Assembly: GCA_947491225.1 (NCBI GenBank)
Contig: CANLIE010000005.1
Span: 1 to 64,000 of the forward strand
Length of the DNA: 64,000 nt
Origin: an uncultured Cellulophaga sp.
Lineage (GTDB): Bacteria; Bacteroidota; Bacteroidia; Flavobacteriales; Flavobacteriaceae
Direction: 5' to 3'
The notes under the pieces are model-generated. The model had not been told where the DNA came from. It saw only the letters and a program-made list of their open reading frames with translations, and made no database searches. Positions 46,201 through 55,386 of this stretch are shown here, one piece after another; position 1 is the stretch's first letter; each line of letters begins with the position of its first letter. The position numbers and the translations under genes are program-made.

Positions 46201-47686
46201 TTTGTTGAGCAATATTGTACGCGAAGAAGGCGAGCAAGAAGCAACATCAAAAAACTTGATTCCCGTAACGGGTTCTATAACCTCAAAACTAAAAAATGAC
46301 TGGGGATTAAATGACAAGTGGAACGAACTTATTTTGCCAAGGTTTGAACGCTTAAACCAATTAACACAAACCAAAGACTTTACGGCAACCAACACCAATG
46401 GCAACACCATACCAACTGTACCAGATGACTTACTAAAAGGCTTTAGTAAAAAACGTATAGACCATCGTCATCACGCCTTAGACGCTTTGGTAGTAGCTTG
46501 TTGCACTCGCAATCACAGCAACTATTTAAGTGCTTTAAATGCTGAAAATAAAAATCTTGGTTTACGTGATAAGTTATTGATTAAAAACAAACAAGGTGAT
46601 TATACCAAAGCATTCCAAATGCCATGGGCTACTTTTACAATTGAAGCTAAAAATGAGCTAGAACAAACAGTCATTAGTTTTAAACAAAATTTGCGGGTTA
46701 TTAATAAAGCCAACAATAAATTTTGGTCTTATAAAGATGAAAATGGGAACCTTAATCTAGACAAAAAAGGAAATCCTGTAAAAAAACTTCGCAAGCAAAC
46801 CAAAGGTAGTAATTGGGCCATACGTAAGGCAATGCATAAAGAAACTGTTTCAGGGCTTTATAATATAGATACACCTAAAGGAAAAATAGCAACTTCAGTA
46901 AGAATTGCTTTAGCTGACATTAAAAATGAAAAACATTTGGCAAAGGTTACAGATGAACGAATTAGAGATGTAATTTTTCCTAATCACTTAAAGAACTATT
47001 TAGATAAAAAAGGAAATCCAAAATACGATTTAGCCTTTAATGAAGAAGGAGTTCAGGATTTAAACAAAAATATATTTGAGCTCAATCAGGATAAAAATCA
47101 TCAACCCATTTATAAAGTAAAAGTGTTTGAAGTAGGTAGTAAGTTTTCAATTTCAGAAAATGATAGTTCAGCGAAAAGCAAAAAGTATGTGGAGGCAGCC
47201 AAAGGAACCAATCTTTTTTTTGCTGTTTATTGGGATGAGAAAAAACAAAAACGCAATTACGAAACGATTCCTTTAAATGAAGTAATTGCTCACCAAAAAC
47301 AAGTAGCTCATCTACCCAAATCAGAAAGATTTCCTATTCAACCAAATTCAAAAAAAGGTAAATTTTTATTTACGCTTTCTCCAAATGATTTGGTATATGT
47401 GCCTACTGAAGAAGAAATTGAAAACCCCTCATTAGTTGATTTTAAAAAATTAACTAATAAACAAATATTACAGATTTATAAAATGGTGAGTTGTACAGGA
47501 AGTAAATGTCATTTTATTTCTCAAAAAATAGCTTCTTTAATCAAAAACTATGATTCTAAGTCTAAAAAAGGAGAATTAGGTAGTCTAAATAAGCAGGAAA
47601 CAACTATGGATTCAAATGCAACTAGAATAAAAGAAAGATGTATAAAACTCAGCATAGACAGATTAGGAAATATTTCTAAAACATAG
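43220..47686 (+). CDS. cas9: Cas9 nuclease, type II-C
   Basis: RNA-guided DNA endonuclease of 1488 residues, the large Bacteroidota form. RuvC-I has Asp8 in ILGLDLGTNSIGWSL; the arginine-rich bridge helix follows (GVRKLYQRDNLRRERLHR). RuvC-II has Glu768 in IHVELGREMKN, the HNH domain has His896 in YQIEHIIPQSRYFDNS, and RuvC-III has His1085 and Asp1088 in IDHRHHALDALVVA. All catalytic residues are present, so both DNA strands should be cut. It is followed by cas1 after 4 bp. Only cas1 and cas2 accompany it (no csn2 or cas4), which defines subtype II-C. Confidence 0.97.
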   Translation: MKRILGLDLGTNSIGWSLIQHNFEKKEGNIDGLGVRIIPMSQDILGKFDAGQSHSQTAERTNYRGVRKLYQRDNLRRERLHRVLNILDFLPKHYANSIDFEKKLGQFKNGLEPKLAYKIDEKSKYNFIFQSSFNEMLDDFKAQWSNLKIPYDWTIYFLRKKALTKKVSKEELAWIILNFNQKRGYYQLRGEEIDDDKNKQFVQLKVKDVVDSGEAVKGNTLYNIVFENGWVYDKQITKKEDWINRTKEFIVTISTLKNGETKYTYKAVDSEKDWAAIKAKTEQDINASKKTVGQYIYEELLKEPSQKIRGKLIKTIERKFYKEELKNILAKQIELQPQLFTTELYKTCIQELYPRNEAHQKNIKNSDFVYLLMDDIIFYQRPLKSQKSNISGCQLEQRIYFKTNKETGKKEEVKQAIKAIPKSHPLFQEFRNWQWLQNLKIYNKVDTEKGELKDVTNLLLPNEDSWVNLFEFLQCKKELEQKQFIKYFIDKKIIDKTEKEHYRWNYIEDKKYPFAETRAQFISRLTKVKGIDDINTFLNEKTQLGTKKDSSFTSRFEQLWHIIYSVSDINEYKSALEKFAEKHNLDNESFVANFIKFPPFKSDYGSYSKKALNKLLPLMRRGKYWKENDISEKMKQRASEVMERVNAMSFKKDYDKKELAEALANVSDDDVKKQLIKSFVSFKDKNPLTGLNTYQATYLVYGRHSEVGDIQNWKSPEDINTYLKNFKQHSLRNPIVEQVITETLRVVRDIWKHYGEGSPGFFNEIHVELGREMKNPAGKREQISKRNTENENTNHRIREILKNLMNDASIKGNVRDYSPSQQDILKIYEEGVSQNPKVDYTKVSEDEITKIRRSNSPTQKEIQRYRLWLEQGYISPYTGKPIPLSKLFTYEYQIEHIIPQSRYFDNSLSNKVICESEVNEDKDNKTAFEYLKEKSGSIINGHKLLDLAEYEEHISKYFKKNPQKRKNLLSEDIPEGFINRQLNDSRYISKLVKGLLSNIVREEGEQEATSKNLIPVTGSITSKLKNDWGLNDKWNELILPRFERLNQLTQTKDFTATNTNGNTIPTVPDDLLKGFSKKRIDHRHHALDALVVACCTRNHSNYLSALNAENKNLGLRDKLLIKNKQGDYTKAFQMPWATFTIEAKNELEQTVISFKQNLRVINKANNKFWSYKDENGNLNLDKKGNPVKKLRKQTKGSNWAIRKAMHKETVSGLYNIDTPKGKIATSVRIALADIKNEKHLAKVTDERIRDVIFPNHLKNYLDKKGNPKYDLAFNEEGVQDLNKNIFELNQDKNHQPIYKVKVFEVGSKFSISENDSSAKSKKYVEAAKGTNLFFAVYWDEKKQKRNYETIPLNEVIAHQKQVAHLPKSERFPIQPNSKKGKFLFTLSPNDLVYVPTEEEIENPSLVDFKKLTNKQILQIYKMVSCTGSKCHFISQKIASLIKNYDSKSKKGELGSLNKQETTMDSNATRIKERCIKLSIDRLGNISKT

Positions 47687-47690
47687 TTGT

Positions 47691-48939
<1,249 letters not shown>

Positions 48940-49014
48940 AATAGTAAAAATGTGATTTTAAACTACTAAAAGCCACACAATTACAGTTTATTTTACAATG
49001 CTACAAACACACTT

Positions 49015-49053
49015 AAAAAGCAGTATACCAGCATTTTATAGCGGGTATACTGC
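49015..49053 (-). terminator. Minus-strand terminator fused to the cas2-proximal repeat
   Basis: GCAGTATACC (49020-49029) and GGTATACTGC (49044-49053) form a perfect 10-bp stem with a 14-nt loop. On the minus strand it is followed by five U. Its first arm on the minus strand contains the end of the repeat (GCAGT), so a transcript running through the array from high to low coordinates would end here, just before the convergent cas2. Confidence 0.72.
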
Positions 49054-50794
49054 GAATCATCAATAAAATTAATGAACTGAAAGCAATTCACAACATTGTT
49101 TATTGTGCATATATTTTTTAAAAAACTGCGAATCATCAATAAAATTAATGAACTGAAAGCAATTCACAACAGATTTTAAAAAGCGAGAAACACGATCAAA
49201 ACTGCGAATCATCAATAAAATTAATGAACTGAAAGCAATTCACAACTGTACAGATAATAAGATTCTCCTTCAAAAGACTGCGAATCATCAATAAAATTAA
49301 TGAACTGAAAGCAATTCACAACAAAATTGCCTTAAACTTTATAACAAAACGTACTGCGAATCATCAATAAAATTAATGAACTGAAAGCAATTCACAACAT
49401 ACATCAGGTTCGGAATCAACCCAAGCAACTGCGAATCATCAATAAAATTAATGAACTGAAAGCAATTCACAACGACATAATAGTACTACTGGTGTTTTGA
49501 AATACTGCGAATCATCAATAAAATTAATGAACTGAAAGCAATTCACAACCAACTTTGTTAATGTTATTTTTAATTCAATACTGCGAATCATCAATAAAAT
49601 TAATGAACTGAAAGCAATTCACAACGATATTTCCTTTCTGAATGATCTTGTGCAAACTGCGAATCATCAATAAAATTAATGAACTGAAAGCAATTCACAA
49701 CTAGATACGCCACATTTTGAAATGAACATCTACTGCGAATCATCAATAAAATTAATGAACTGAAAGCAATTCACAACTACTTATCCGCAAAGCTCTTTTT
49801 CGTGCTGACTGCGAATCATCAATAAAATTAATGAACTGAAAGCAATTCACAACCGGATCCATGAAAGTAATTAAAGGACTAACACTGCGAATCATCAATA
49901 AAATTAATGAACTGAAAGCAATTCACAACATTAGATATAGACATAACTTTTAATATAGAACTGCGAATCATCAATAAAATTAATGAACTGAAAGCAATTC
50001 ACAACATGCCAGAAGATATAATAGACTATGTTGCCACTGCGAATCATCAATAAAATTAATGAACTGAAAGCAATTCACAACAGTGAGGATTGGTTAATGG
50101 CGAAACCAAAACTGCGAATCATCAATAAAATTAATGAACTGAAAGCAATTCACAACGATATTCTTCGCTCTGCAAGTATTTGCCTTACTGCGAATCATCA
50201 ATAAAATTAATGAACTGAAAGCAATTCACAACCGTTTTTTCCTAGAGATTTGCGTAATCTCTACTGCGAATCATCAATAAAATTAATGAACTGAAAGCAA
50301 TTCACAACATGAGTACCTCTCAAATGCTAAGAATGGCAACTGCGAATCATCAATAAAATTAATGAACTGAAAGCAATTCACAACTTGTTTTGGTGTTTTA
50401 AAATTAGTGCCTGTACTGCGAATCATCAATAAAATTAATGAACTGAAAGCAATTCACAACGGTACTGAAGCGCAACAATATATTCTTGAAACTGCGAATC
50501 ATCAATAAAATTAATGAACTGAAAGCAATTCACAACGAACCATTTAAAGCCGCTTTCGCAGCTTCTACTGCGAATCATCAATAAAATTAATGAACTGAAA
50601 GCAATTCACAACATAAGTTCCGCCTATAATCTTTCCAAATCTACTGCGAATCATCAATAAAATTAATGAACTGAAAGCAATTCACAACCAGAACGTTCAC
50701 GATATTCCCAGATTCAAAACTGCGAATCATCAATAAAATTAATGAACTGAAAGCAATTCACAACGAACGCCTTGAAAGTATGCTGTTTTTGGCA

Positions 50795-50890
50795 ACTGCG
50801 AATCATCAATAAAATTAATGAACTGAAATCGAAGATTCACGAATTCCTATAAAAAACAATAGATGTCAATGAGCTAAAGCAATTCACAAC
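50795..50890. repeat. Composite CRISPR repeat 24 with 50-bp insertion
   Basis: The first 34 bases of a normal repeat are followed by a 50-bp insertion starting TCGAAGATTCACGAATTCCT and ending GAGCTAAA, then by the last 12 bases of the repeat. The insertion end CAATAGATGTCAATGAGCT looks like a decayed copy of the repeat middle, and GATTCAC at its start looks like the repeat end. The unit may be two degenerate repeats around a 16-bp mini-spacer. Confidence 0.85.
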
Positions 50891-50996
50891 GGGAAGGTAT
50901 ATGTTATGACTTACGCTGATACTGCGAATCATCAATAAAATTAATGAACTGAAAGCAATTCACAACAAGAAATAGATATTTTTTTATAAATCTGTA

Positions 50997-51092
50997 ACTG
51001 CGAATCATCAATAAAATTAATGAACTGAAATCGGAGATTCACGAATTCCTATAAAAAACAATAGATGTCAATGAGCTAAAGCAATTCACAAC
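50997..51092. repeat. Composite CRISPR repeat 26 with 50-bp insertion
   Basis: Same layout and length (96 bp) as repeat 24, with one base change (TCGG for TCGA at the insertion start). It is the last complete repeat; after it the array runs into a broken nucleotidyltransferase gene. Confidence 0.85.
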
Positions 51093-51260
51093 AGTGAATA
51101 GCTTAAACGAACCAAGATTGATTAATGACTTAATTATGTCGAAATTATCTTTACGATACCCGTGAAAATTAACGGCGCCACCGCCTACCATAAGCATTCT
51201 AACCTCGTATTTATTTGAAAGCTCAATAAACTTATCAATATTTGTTTCCCAATTTTTCAT
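51093..51260 (-). pseudogene. Truncated nucleotidyltransferase (AbiEii/MNT-like)
   Basis: From ATG 51260 the frame starts MKNWETNIDKFIELSNKYE, then VRMLMVGGGAVNFHGYRK, the first strand and GG loop of a minimal nucleotidyltransferase such as AbiEii-type antitoxin-toxin enzymes. The aligned Asp pair is not clearly preserved and the frame runs into the composite CRISPR repeat at 51092. Most of the protein is missing. It overlaps the small upstream gene by 3 bp. Confidence 0.65.
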
Positions 51261-51442
51261 TTAGTAGATTTTAATTCTATTACAAAATTTTCGTCTTTTC
51301 TATTGATTTTTTTTGATGGAAAACGATTTACTTTTTTTATCAAGTTTAGAAACGCATAGATACGTTCAATAGGTCGAAGTTTTAAAAAACTTTCCTGTTG
51401 AACTTTGTTAGATTCTTCTTTTGTTTGGTATTTAATTTCCAT
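51257..51442 (-). CDS. Small partner protein of the nucleotidyltransferase
   Basis: It has 61 residues: KYQTKEESNKVQQESFLKLR, then PIERIYAFLNLIKKVNRFPS. It is a charged helical protein. Its stop overlaps the nucleotidyltransferase start (ATGA), so the two formed one operon. I recall such small genes before nucleotidyltransferases in flavobacteria, possibly as toxin-antitoxin partners, but cannot name the family. It is intact though its partner is broken. Confidence 0.5.
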   Translation of the reverse strand: MEIKYQTKEESNKVQQESFLKLRPIERIYAFLNLIKKVNRFPSKKINRKDENFVIELKSTK

Positions 51443-51446
51443 CGAT

Positions 51447-51586
51447 TTATTGAACTTTAAATAAATTTATACGATCTGGATTTTTATGATATTCAACAAT
51501 ATTTTTTACTTGTTTTTTCCAAAAATCAGACCTATTAGTTTTTACTTGTATATCTTCTATAGACCTTGAAATAAATTCTTTTTACT
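51447..51586 (-). pseudogene. C-terminal gene fragment upstream of the small partner gene
   Basis: A minus-strand frame runs from the third composite repeat to a TAA at 51447-51449: EFISRSIEDIQVKTNRSDFW, then KKQVKNIVEYHKNPDRINLF and KVQ. It ends 4 bp before the small gene. It looks like the true C-terminus of a protein whose beginning is missing, possibly of the same nucleotidyltransferase type. Confidence 0.45.
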
Positions 51587-51669
51587 ACTGCGAATCATCA
51601 ATAAAATTAATGAACTGAAATCGGAGATTCACGAATTCCTATAAAAAAATAGATGTCAATGAGCTAAAG
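51587..51669. repeat. Third composite CRISPR repeat, truncated
   Basis: Matches repeat 26 from ACTGCGAATCATC through GAGCTAAAG, with two bases lost from the A run of the insertion. It lacks the last 11 bases (CAATTCACAAC). It is separated from repeat 26 by 494 bp that hold gene fragments instead of a spacer. Confidence 0.85.
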
Positions 51670-51700
51670 TTAATAAAATTCTCTTTATTACGTACTAAAC

Positions 51701-52831
51701 TTATTCTTCTATTAGCTTAAACTCTACTCTTCTATTTTTTGTTCTGCTGTCTTCAGTTGTGTTATCCGTAATAGGCTTTGTACTCCCGTACCCAAACCAT
51801 TTAATTCTATTTTTATTAATTTCTTTGGTAGTTAAATAATTGGCAACAGCTTTTGCTCTCTCTTTGGAAAGTTTTAAATTATGTTCTTTAGTTCCTACGG
51901 CATCCGTATGCCCATAAATTTCAATGACTAGTTTATTGTTTTTAAGCAATAGTTCTGATATTGTATTTAGTTCTAGTTGAGATTCTGGTAATAAAACAGC
52001 TTTGTTAAACTCAAACAAAACGCTTGCAAACGAATAAATTTTGTTGTTTTCTATAGTGGGTAATACTGTTTCTACTATTTCTGGTATAGTTTCTTCAACA
52101 ATAGGGTTTTGTTCTCTGTTTTTTAATTCAACACTAACATCGTCTATATAATAATAAGAAAATTGTTTTTGCTTAGAGCTTTTAGTAAATTTAATTTTCT
52201 TTGTTTTGGAATTAGAAACAAAACTTCCTATGATAAAATTTGTTTCATAGCCTTTGGCGATAAACGGAATGTGAACTTGCATCCAAATTTGTTTACTCTT
52301 ATAATAAATTGGTTCTGGTTGGTCATAGAAATTATATAGAATTCCTTTTATTTTAGAGACCGTTTTTGGTGTAACTAATGTATTACTTAGGTTAGAGGTA
52401 AAGTCATTATAACTTAATTCGCTATTGGTAAAAAGTACACTAAAGTCTTTAATAGCTATAGTAGCATAATCAGCTAGACTAACATAAAAAGTAAGAATAT
52501 ATTTTTTATCTTTTTCTAATTTTTTAGAAAGCGTTCCTTGTATATATTCCCTATAATTATTTTTTGAAAAAACATATATACCAGCATAACCGTTGCCGCT
52601 TCTTGCTGTTTGTTTTCCGTTATGGTTATTAAAGCTAACAGTTCTACTACAAGTATTCATATAATCTGTTGTGCCTAGTAAAACAGACCAATACAGAACG
52701 TTTTTGTTAAACCTACTAATATCGTCAGGGCAATATTTATAGCTTTCAAAGCTGGAGTTTTTAACTAAATTTTGAGCGCTTATACAATTGAAAGATAATA
52801 GTATAATAAGTCTGGTTAATATTGCTTTCAT
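51701..52831 (-). CDS. OmpA-family protein with N-terminal carbohydrate-binding-like domain
   Basis: It has 376 residues. A signal peptide (LTRLIILLSFNCISAQ) is followed by a beta-sandwich domain (about 20-235) starting NLVKNSSFESYKYCPDDISR, as in galactose-binding-like modules. The C-terminal OmpA domain has VLFEFNKAVLLPESQLELN, EIYGHTDAVGTKEHNLKLSK and NRRVEFKLIEE. Outer-membrane anchored to peptidoglycan. It is transcribed toward the CRISPR array on the same strand as the crRNAs, with no clear terminator between, so read-through into the array is possible. Confidence 0.87.
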   Translation of the reverse strand: MKAILTRLIILLSFNCISAQNLVKNSSFESYKYCPDDISRFNKNVLYWSVLLGTTDYMNTCSRTVSFNNHNGKQTARSGNGYAGIYVFSKNNYREYIQGTLSKKLEKDKKYILTFYVSLADYATIAIKDFSVLFTNSELSYNDFTSNLSNTLVTPKTVSKIKGILYNFYDQPEPIYYKSKQIWMQVHIPFIAKGYETNFIIGSFVSNSKTKKIKFTKSSKQKQFSYYYIDDVSVELKNREQNPIVEETIPEIVETVLPTIENNKIYSFASVLFEFNKAVLLPESQLELNTISELLLKNNKLVIEIYGHTDAVGTKEHNLKLSKERAKAVANYLTTKEINKNRIKWFGYGSTKPITDNTTEDSRTKNRRVEFKLIEE

Positions 52832-52904
52832 TTGTTTAAACAGAGTTAGACTTTAACAACATAAGTTAGATGTAATAAAATTTATGTTAGCCAGAGTAAT
52901 TTTC

Positions 52905-53060
52905 GATAGAAAACTGTATAATAAGGCAAGTAAATTTTAATCCAAAAGCCCAGTCATTTTGAGCTTGTTGAAAGAGTAATACAATTTTTTCTTTGTTTCA
53001 CTATGAAAAATTACTCAATTTAACAGCTTTTTTAAATCAAATTCTTACATAAAACTCACG
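52905..53060. repeat. Dispersed intergenic repeat, copy A
   Basis: About 155 bp similar to copy B at 59119-59280 and in the same orientation. Shared blocks include AAATTTTAA, CCAAAAGCC, GTCAT.TTGA.CTTG, GAAAG, ATACAATTTTTT, AAAATTACTC and ATTTAAC. It fills most of the 358-bp gap between the OmpA-like and MFS genes, where I see no gene. Confidence 0.6.
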
Positions 53061-53189
53061 TTAATAAAGCAGACCATTAAACCTTTTTGCTGGCACTAAT
53101 TTAAGTATCAACGTTAAAATAGAGGGTTTTTAATATGTGTTTTATGTAGTACAAGATAAAACATTTTGTATAAAATAGAAAAGTAGTAT

Positions 53190-54449
53190 TTAGTTCTCTT
53201 TTTCATGTAATTCTATGTCTTTTTGTAAATCTAGTTTTCTAAAACTTGGAGAACCAATGGCTGTAACACCAACAGTAAGTAATGTCATTGTGCCGCCAAA
53301 TACAACAGCGGTTACAGTGCCCATTAATTTTGCTGTTAGTCCACTCTCAAAAGCACCTAACTCATTAGATGACCCAACAAACATAGAATTTACAGAGGCT
53401 ACTCTACCTCGCATATGATCTGGAGTTTTTAATTGTAAAATGGTTTGTCTAATAATCATAGAAACGCCATCTACAGCTCCGCTAAAAAACAATGCAGCTA
53501 CGGATAACCAAAAATAAGTAGATAAACCAAAAACAATAATACAGATACCAAATGCAAACACTGCTAAAAGTAATTTTTTACCTGCATTTTTGTGTAACGG
53601 AAAATATGTGGATCCAAACATTGTTATTGCTGCCCCAACTGCAGGTGCGGCTCTTAAAATTCCAAACCCTTCAGAACCCACGTGTAGTATATCTTGTGCA
53701 AAAACAGGTAATAAAGCAACAGCACCACCAAAAAGAACAGCAACCATATCTAGGGTTAGGGCACCAAAGATAGCTTTAGTTTTAAATACAAAATGTAGAC
53801 CTTCTTTTAAACTTTTAAAAACAGGTTCTCCAATTTTAGGGTTTAGTATAGGCTTTTGGGAAATTTGCGATAGTGTTAACAATGCAAATATTGAAAAAGC
53901 AAAGATTAAACACATAGACCAATGTACACCAATCCAACTAATAGAAAAACCTGCTAGTGCAGGACCTAAAACAGAAGCCATTTGCCAGGTGGTACTGCTC
54001 CAAGTAGCTGCATTGGGATATATCTTTTTAGGTACTATAAGTGCAATTAAAGAGAATATGGTTGGCCCTAAAAAGGCTCTTACAATACCGCCCAAAAAGA
54101 CTAAAAAGTAAGTGGCATATAAAATTGTCCTGGTAGAAGTTTGTGCCACAATTTCTGGCCAACTTAGAATAAATAGACCAAAACTAATAACAGAAAAACC
54201 TAAAATACACTTAACTAATAAGTTTCGTTTTTCTTTCTGGTCAACAATGTGACCCGCAAACAACGCCATAGAAACAGCAGGAATAACTTCCATTAAACCT
54301 ATAATACCCAATGATAATGGGTCTTTGGTTAAGGAGTAAACTTGCCACTCTATTACAATGAATTGCATAGACCAGGCAAAAACCATTGCAAAGCGTACAA
54401 TTAAAAAGATATTAAATTCTTTATACCGTAAAGCCGAGTATGGATCCAT
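53190..54449 (-). CDS. MFS transporter (EntS/MFS_3 type)
   Basis: It has 419 residues and 12 membrane segments. MFS signatures are GLMEVIPAVSMALFAGHIVD followed by KEKRNLL (motif A region), and a second half starting LTLDMVAVLFGGAVALLPVF. The family is best known for siderophore or drug export (EntS). The haem uptake genes are close on the same strand but are not clearly co-transcribed. Substrate unknown. Confidence 0.85.
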   Translation of the reverse strand: MDPYSALRYKEFNIFLIVRFAMVFAWSMQFIVIEWQVYSLTKDPLSLGIIGLMEVIPAVSMALFAGHIVDQKEKRNLLVKCILGFSVISFGLFILSWPEIVAQTSTRTILYATYFLVFLGGIVRAFLGPTIFSLIALIVPKKIYPNAATWSSTTWQMASVLGPALAGFSISWIGVHWSMCLIFAFSIFALLTLSQISQKPILNPKIGEPVFKSLKEGLHFVFKTKAIFGALTLDMVAVLFGGAVALLPVFAQDILHVGSEGFGILRAAPAVGAAITMFGSTYFPLHKNAGKKLLLAVFAFGICIIVFGLSTYFWLSVAALFFSGAVDGVSMIIRQTILQLKTPDHMRGRVASVNSMFVGSSNELGAFESGLTAKLMGTVTAVVFGGTMTLLTVGVTAIGSPSFRKLDLQKDIELHEKEN

Positions 54450-54497
54450 TTAAAAACAAAATAAGAAACAAATGTAGTGTAAAAACATTTTTTTACT

Positions 54498-54857
54498 TTA
54501 TTGTTTTTTACATATCTCATCTAAATAGCTGTCCATATTTAATTGAAATAAGGTTCCTTCAATTAAATCTTGAATAGCACTTAGTTCATTTTTACTAACA
54601 GCAAGGCTAACTTGTGGTACAGGGGTCTCTAACAATAATGACCTACATACTTCTTTTTTGGTACAGCAATTGCACACAGAATTTTCTTTTATGGTATGTT
54701 CTATTTTGTTAGAAAACCGTGCCAACTCCTTTTTAGTAAGTAGAAACCCAGTGTCTCTAAAAACTATTTGTATTTTTTTATGGTTTTTTACTGTTCCATT
54801 TTTCCACTGAAAGGCAATGCCAAAATGATTATAATAAATAGCGTTAATGTCTTTCAT
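54498..54857 (-). CDS. DUF6686-like protein with CxxC motifs
   Basis: It has 119 residues. Conserved cysteines occur in NSVCNCCTKKEVCRSLLLE, with the following LETPVPQVSLAVSKNELSAI typical of the Bacteroidota DUF6686 family as I recall it. The Cys cluster may bind metal. Function unknown. It follows the FMN-binding gene by 10 bp in the same operon. Confidence 0.65.
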   Translation of the reverse strand: MKDINAIYYNHFGIAFQWKNGTVKNHKKIQIVFRDTGFLLTKKELARFSNKIEHTIKENSVCNCCTKKEVCRSLLLETPVPQVSLAVSKNELSAIQDLIEGTLFQLNMDSYLDEICKKQ

Positions 54858-54867
54858 ATTCTTTTTG

Positions 54868-55386
54868 TTAAATAATATTTTTATTTTTTAAAGTATCCAT
54901 TGTTTGTAGCGCATCTTTTATGGCAGTAGTCATACTTTTTGCAGATATGGTTGCACCAGATATAGCATCTATGTTTTCTCCATATATAGGTTTTTTGTTA
55001 GTAGACATACCAATGAATTGTTTCAGCCAGCGTTGGGCTCCAATTTGTCTACCATGTTCTTCTCTATAAATTAAAACCTTGGTTTTTTTTATGTTTAAGT
55101 CTGGTGTAAAAAGTATTATATAATCAAAAACGTTTTTCATACTATCAGCTTCCCCAACATATGCATAGCCCATAAGTTCATCAGCTTTAAGAATTTTAAA
55201 CAAATGATCTTTTTGTGAAATGTCTGTGCTAGACACCCCACTTAAACTAAAAGATTCCGTTTCATAAGAAGACACAATTGCAGCATTTACCTTTTTTAGT
55301 AGCTTTTCTGGTAATTGCATTGTGTTAAAAGACAATAGAACAATTGATAAAAGAACAAAACATAATTTTTTATTTATCAGCACCAT
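54868..55386 (-). CDS. FMN-binding domain protein, haem/iron locus
   Basis: It has 172 residues. The N-terminal signal segment (KLCFVLLSIVLLSFNTMQ) is followed by an FMN_bind domain of the RnfG/NqrC kind; the flavin-carrying Thr is expected in IDAISGATISAKSMT. It probably transfers electrons in the periplasm. ATG 55386 overlaps the DUF6607 stop by 17 bp; an upstream ATG at 55410 would overlap more. Next to a TonB-HmuY pair it could help reduce or release iron. Confidence 0.82.
   Translation of the reverse strand: MVLINKKLCFVLLSIVLLSFNTMQLPEKLLKKVNAAIVSSYETESFSLSGVSSTDISQKDHLFKILKADELMGYAYVGEADSMKNVFDYIILFTPDLNIKKTKVLIYREEHGRQIGAQRWLKQFIGMSTNKKPIYGENIDAISGATISAKSMTTAIKDALQTMDTLKNKNII

Larger units (their letters stand above)
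49049..51092 (-). CRISPR. Type II-C CRISPR array, 26 repeats and 25 spacers
   Basis: The repeat is 46 bp. On the plus strand it runs ACTGCGAATCATCAATAAAA then TTAATGAACTGAAAGC then AATTCACAAC. Spacers are 30 bp except two of 29 bp (49399-49427 and 50082-50110). Twenty-four repeats look identical. Repeats 24 (50795-50890) and 26 (50997-51092) carry a 50-bp insertion at the same place. The crRNA strand is minus, since the tracrRNA anti-repeat pairs with the minus-strand repeat (beginning GTTGTGAATTGC). Perfect repeats near cas2 and altered repeats at the far end suggest that new spacers enter on the cas2 side. Spacer sources are unknown to me. Confidence 0.97.

Noticed and set aside
53590-54111. 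A 173-codon plus-strand frame opposite the MFS gene
   Set aside because: It is antisense to conserved membrane segments and lacks any domain or promoter.
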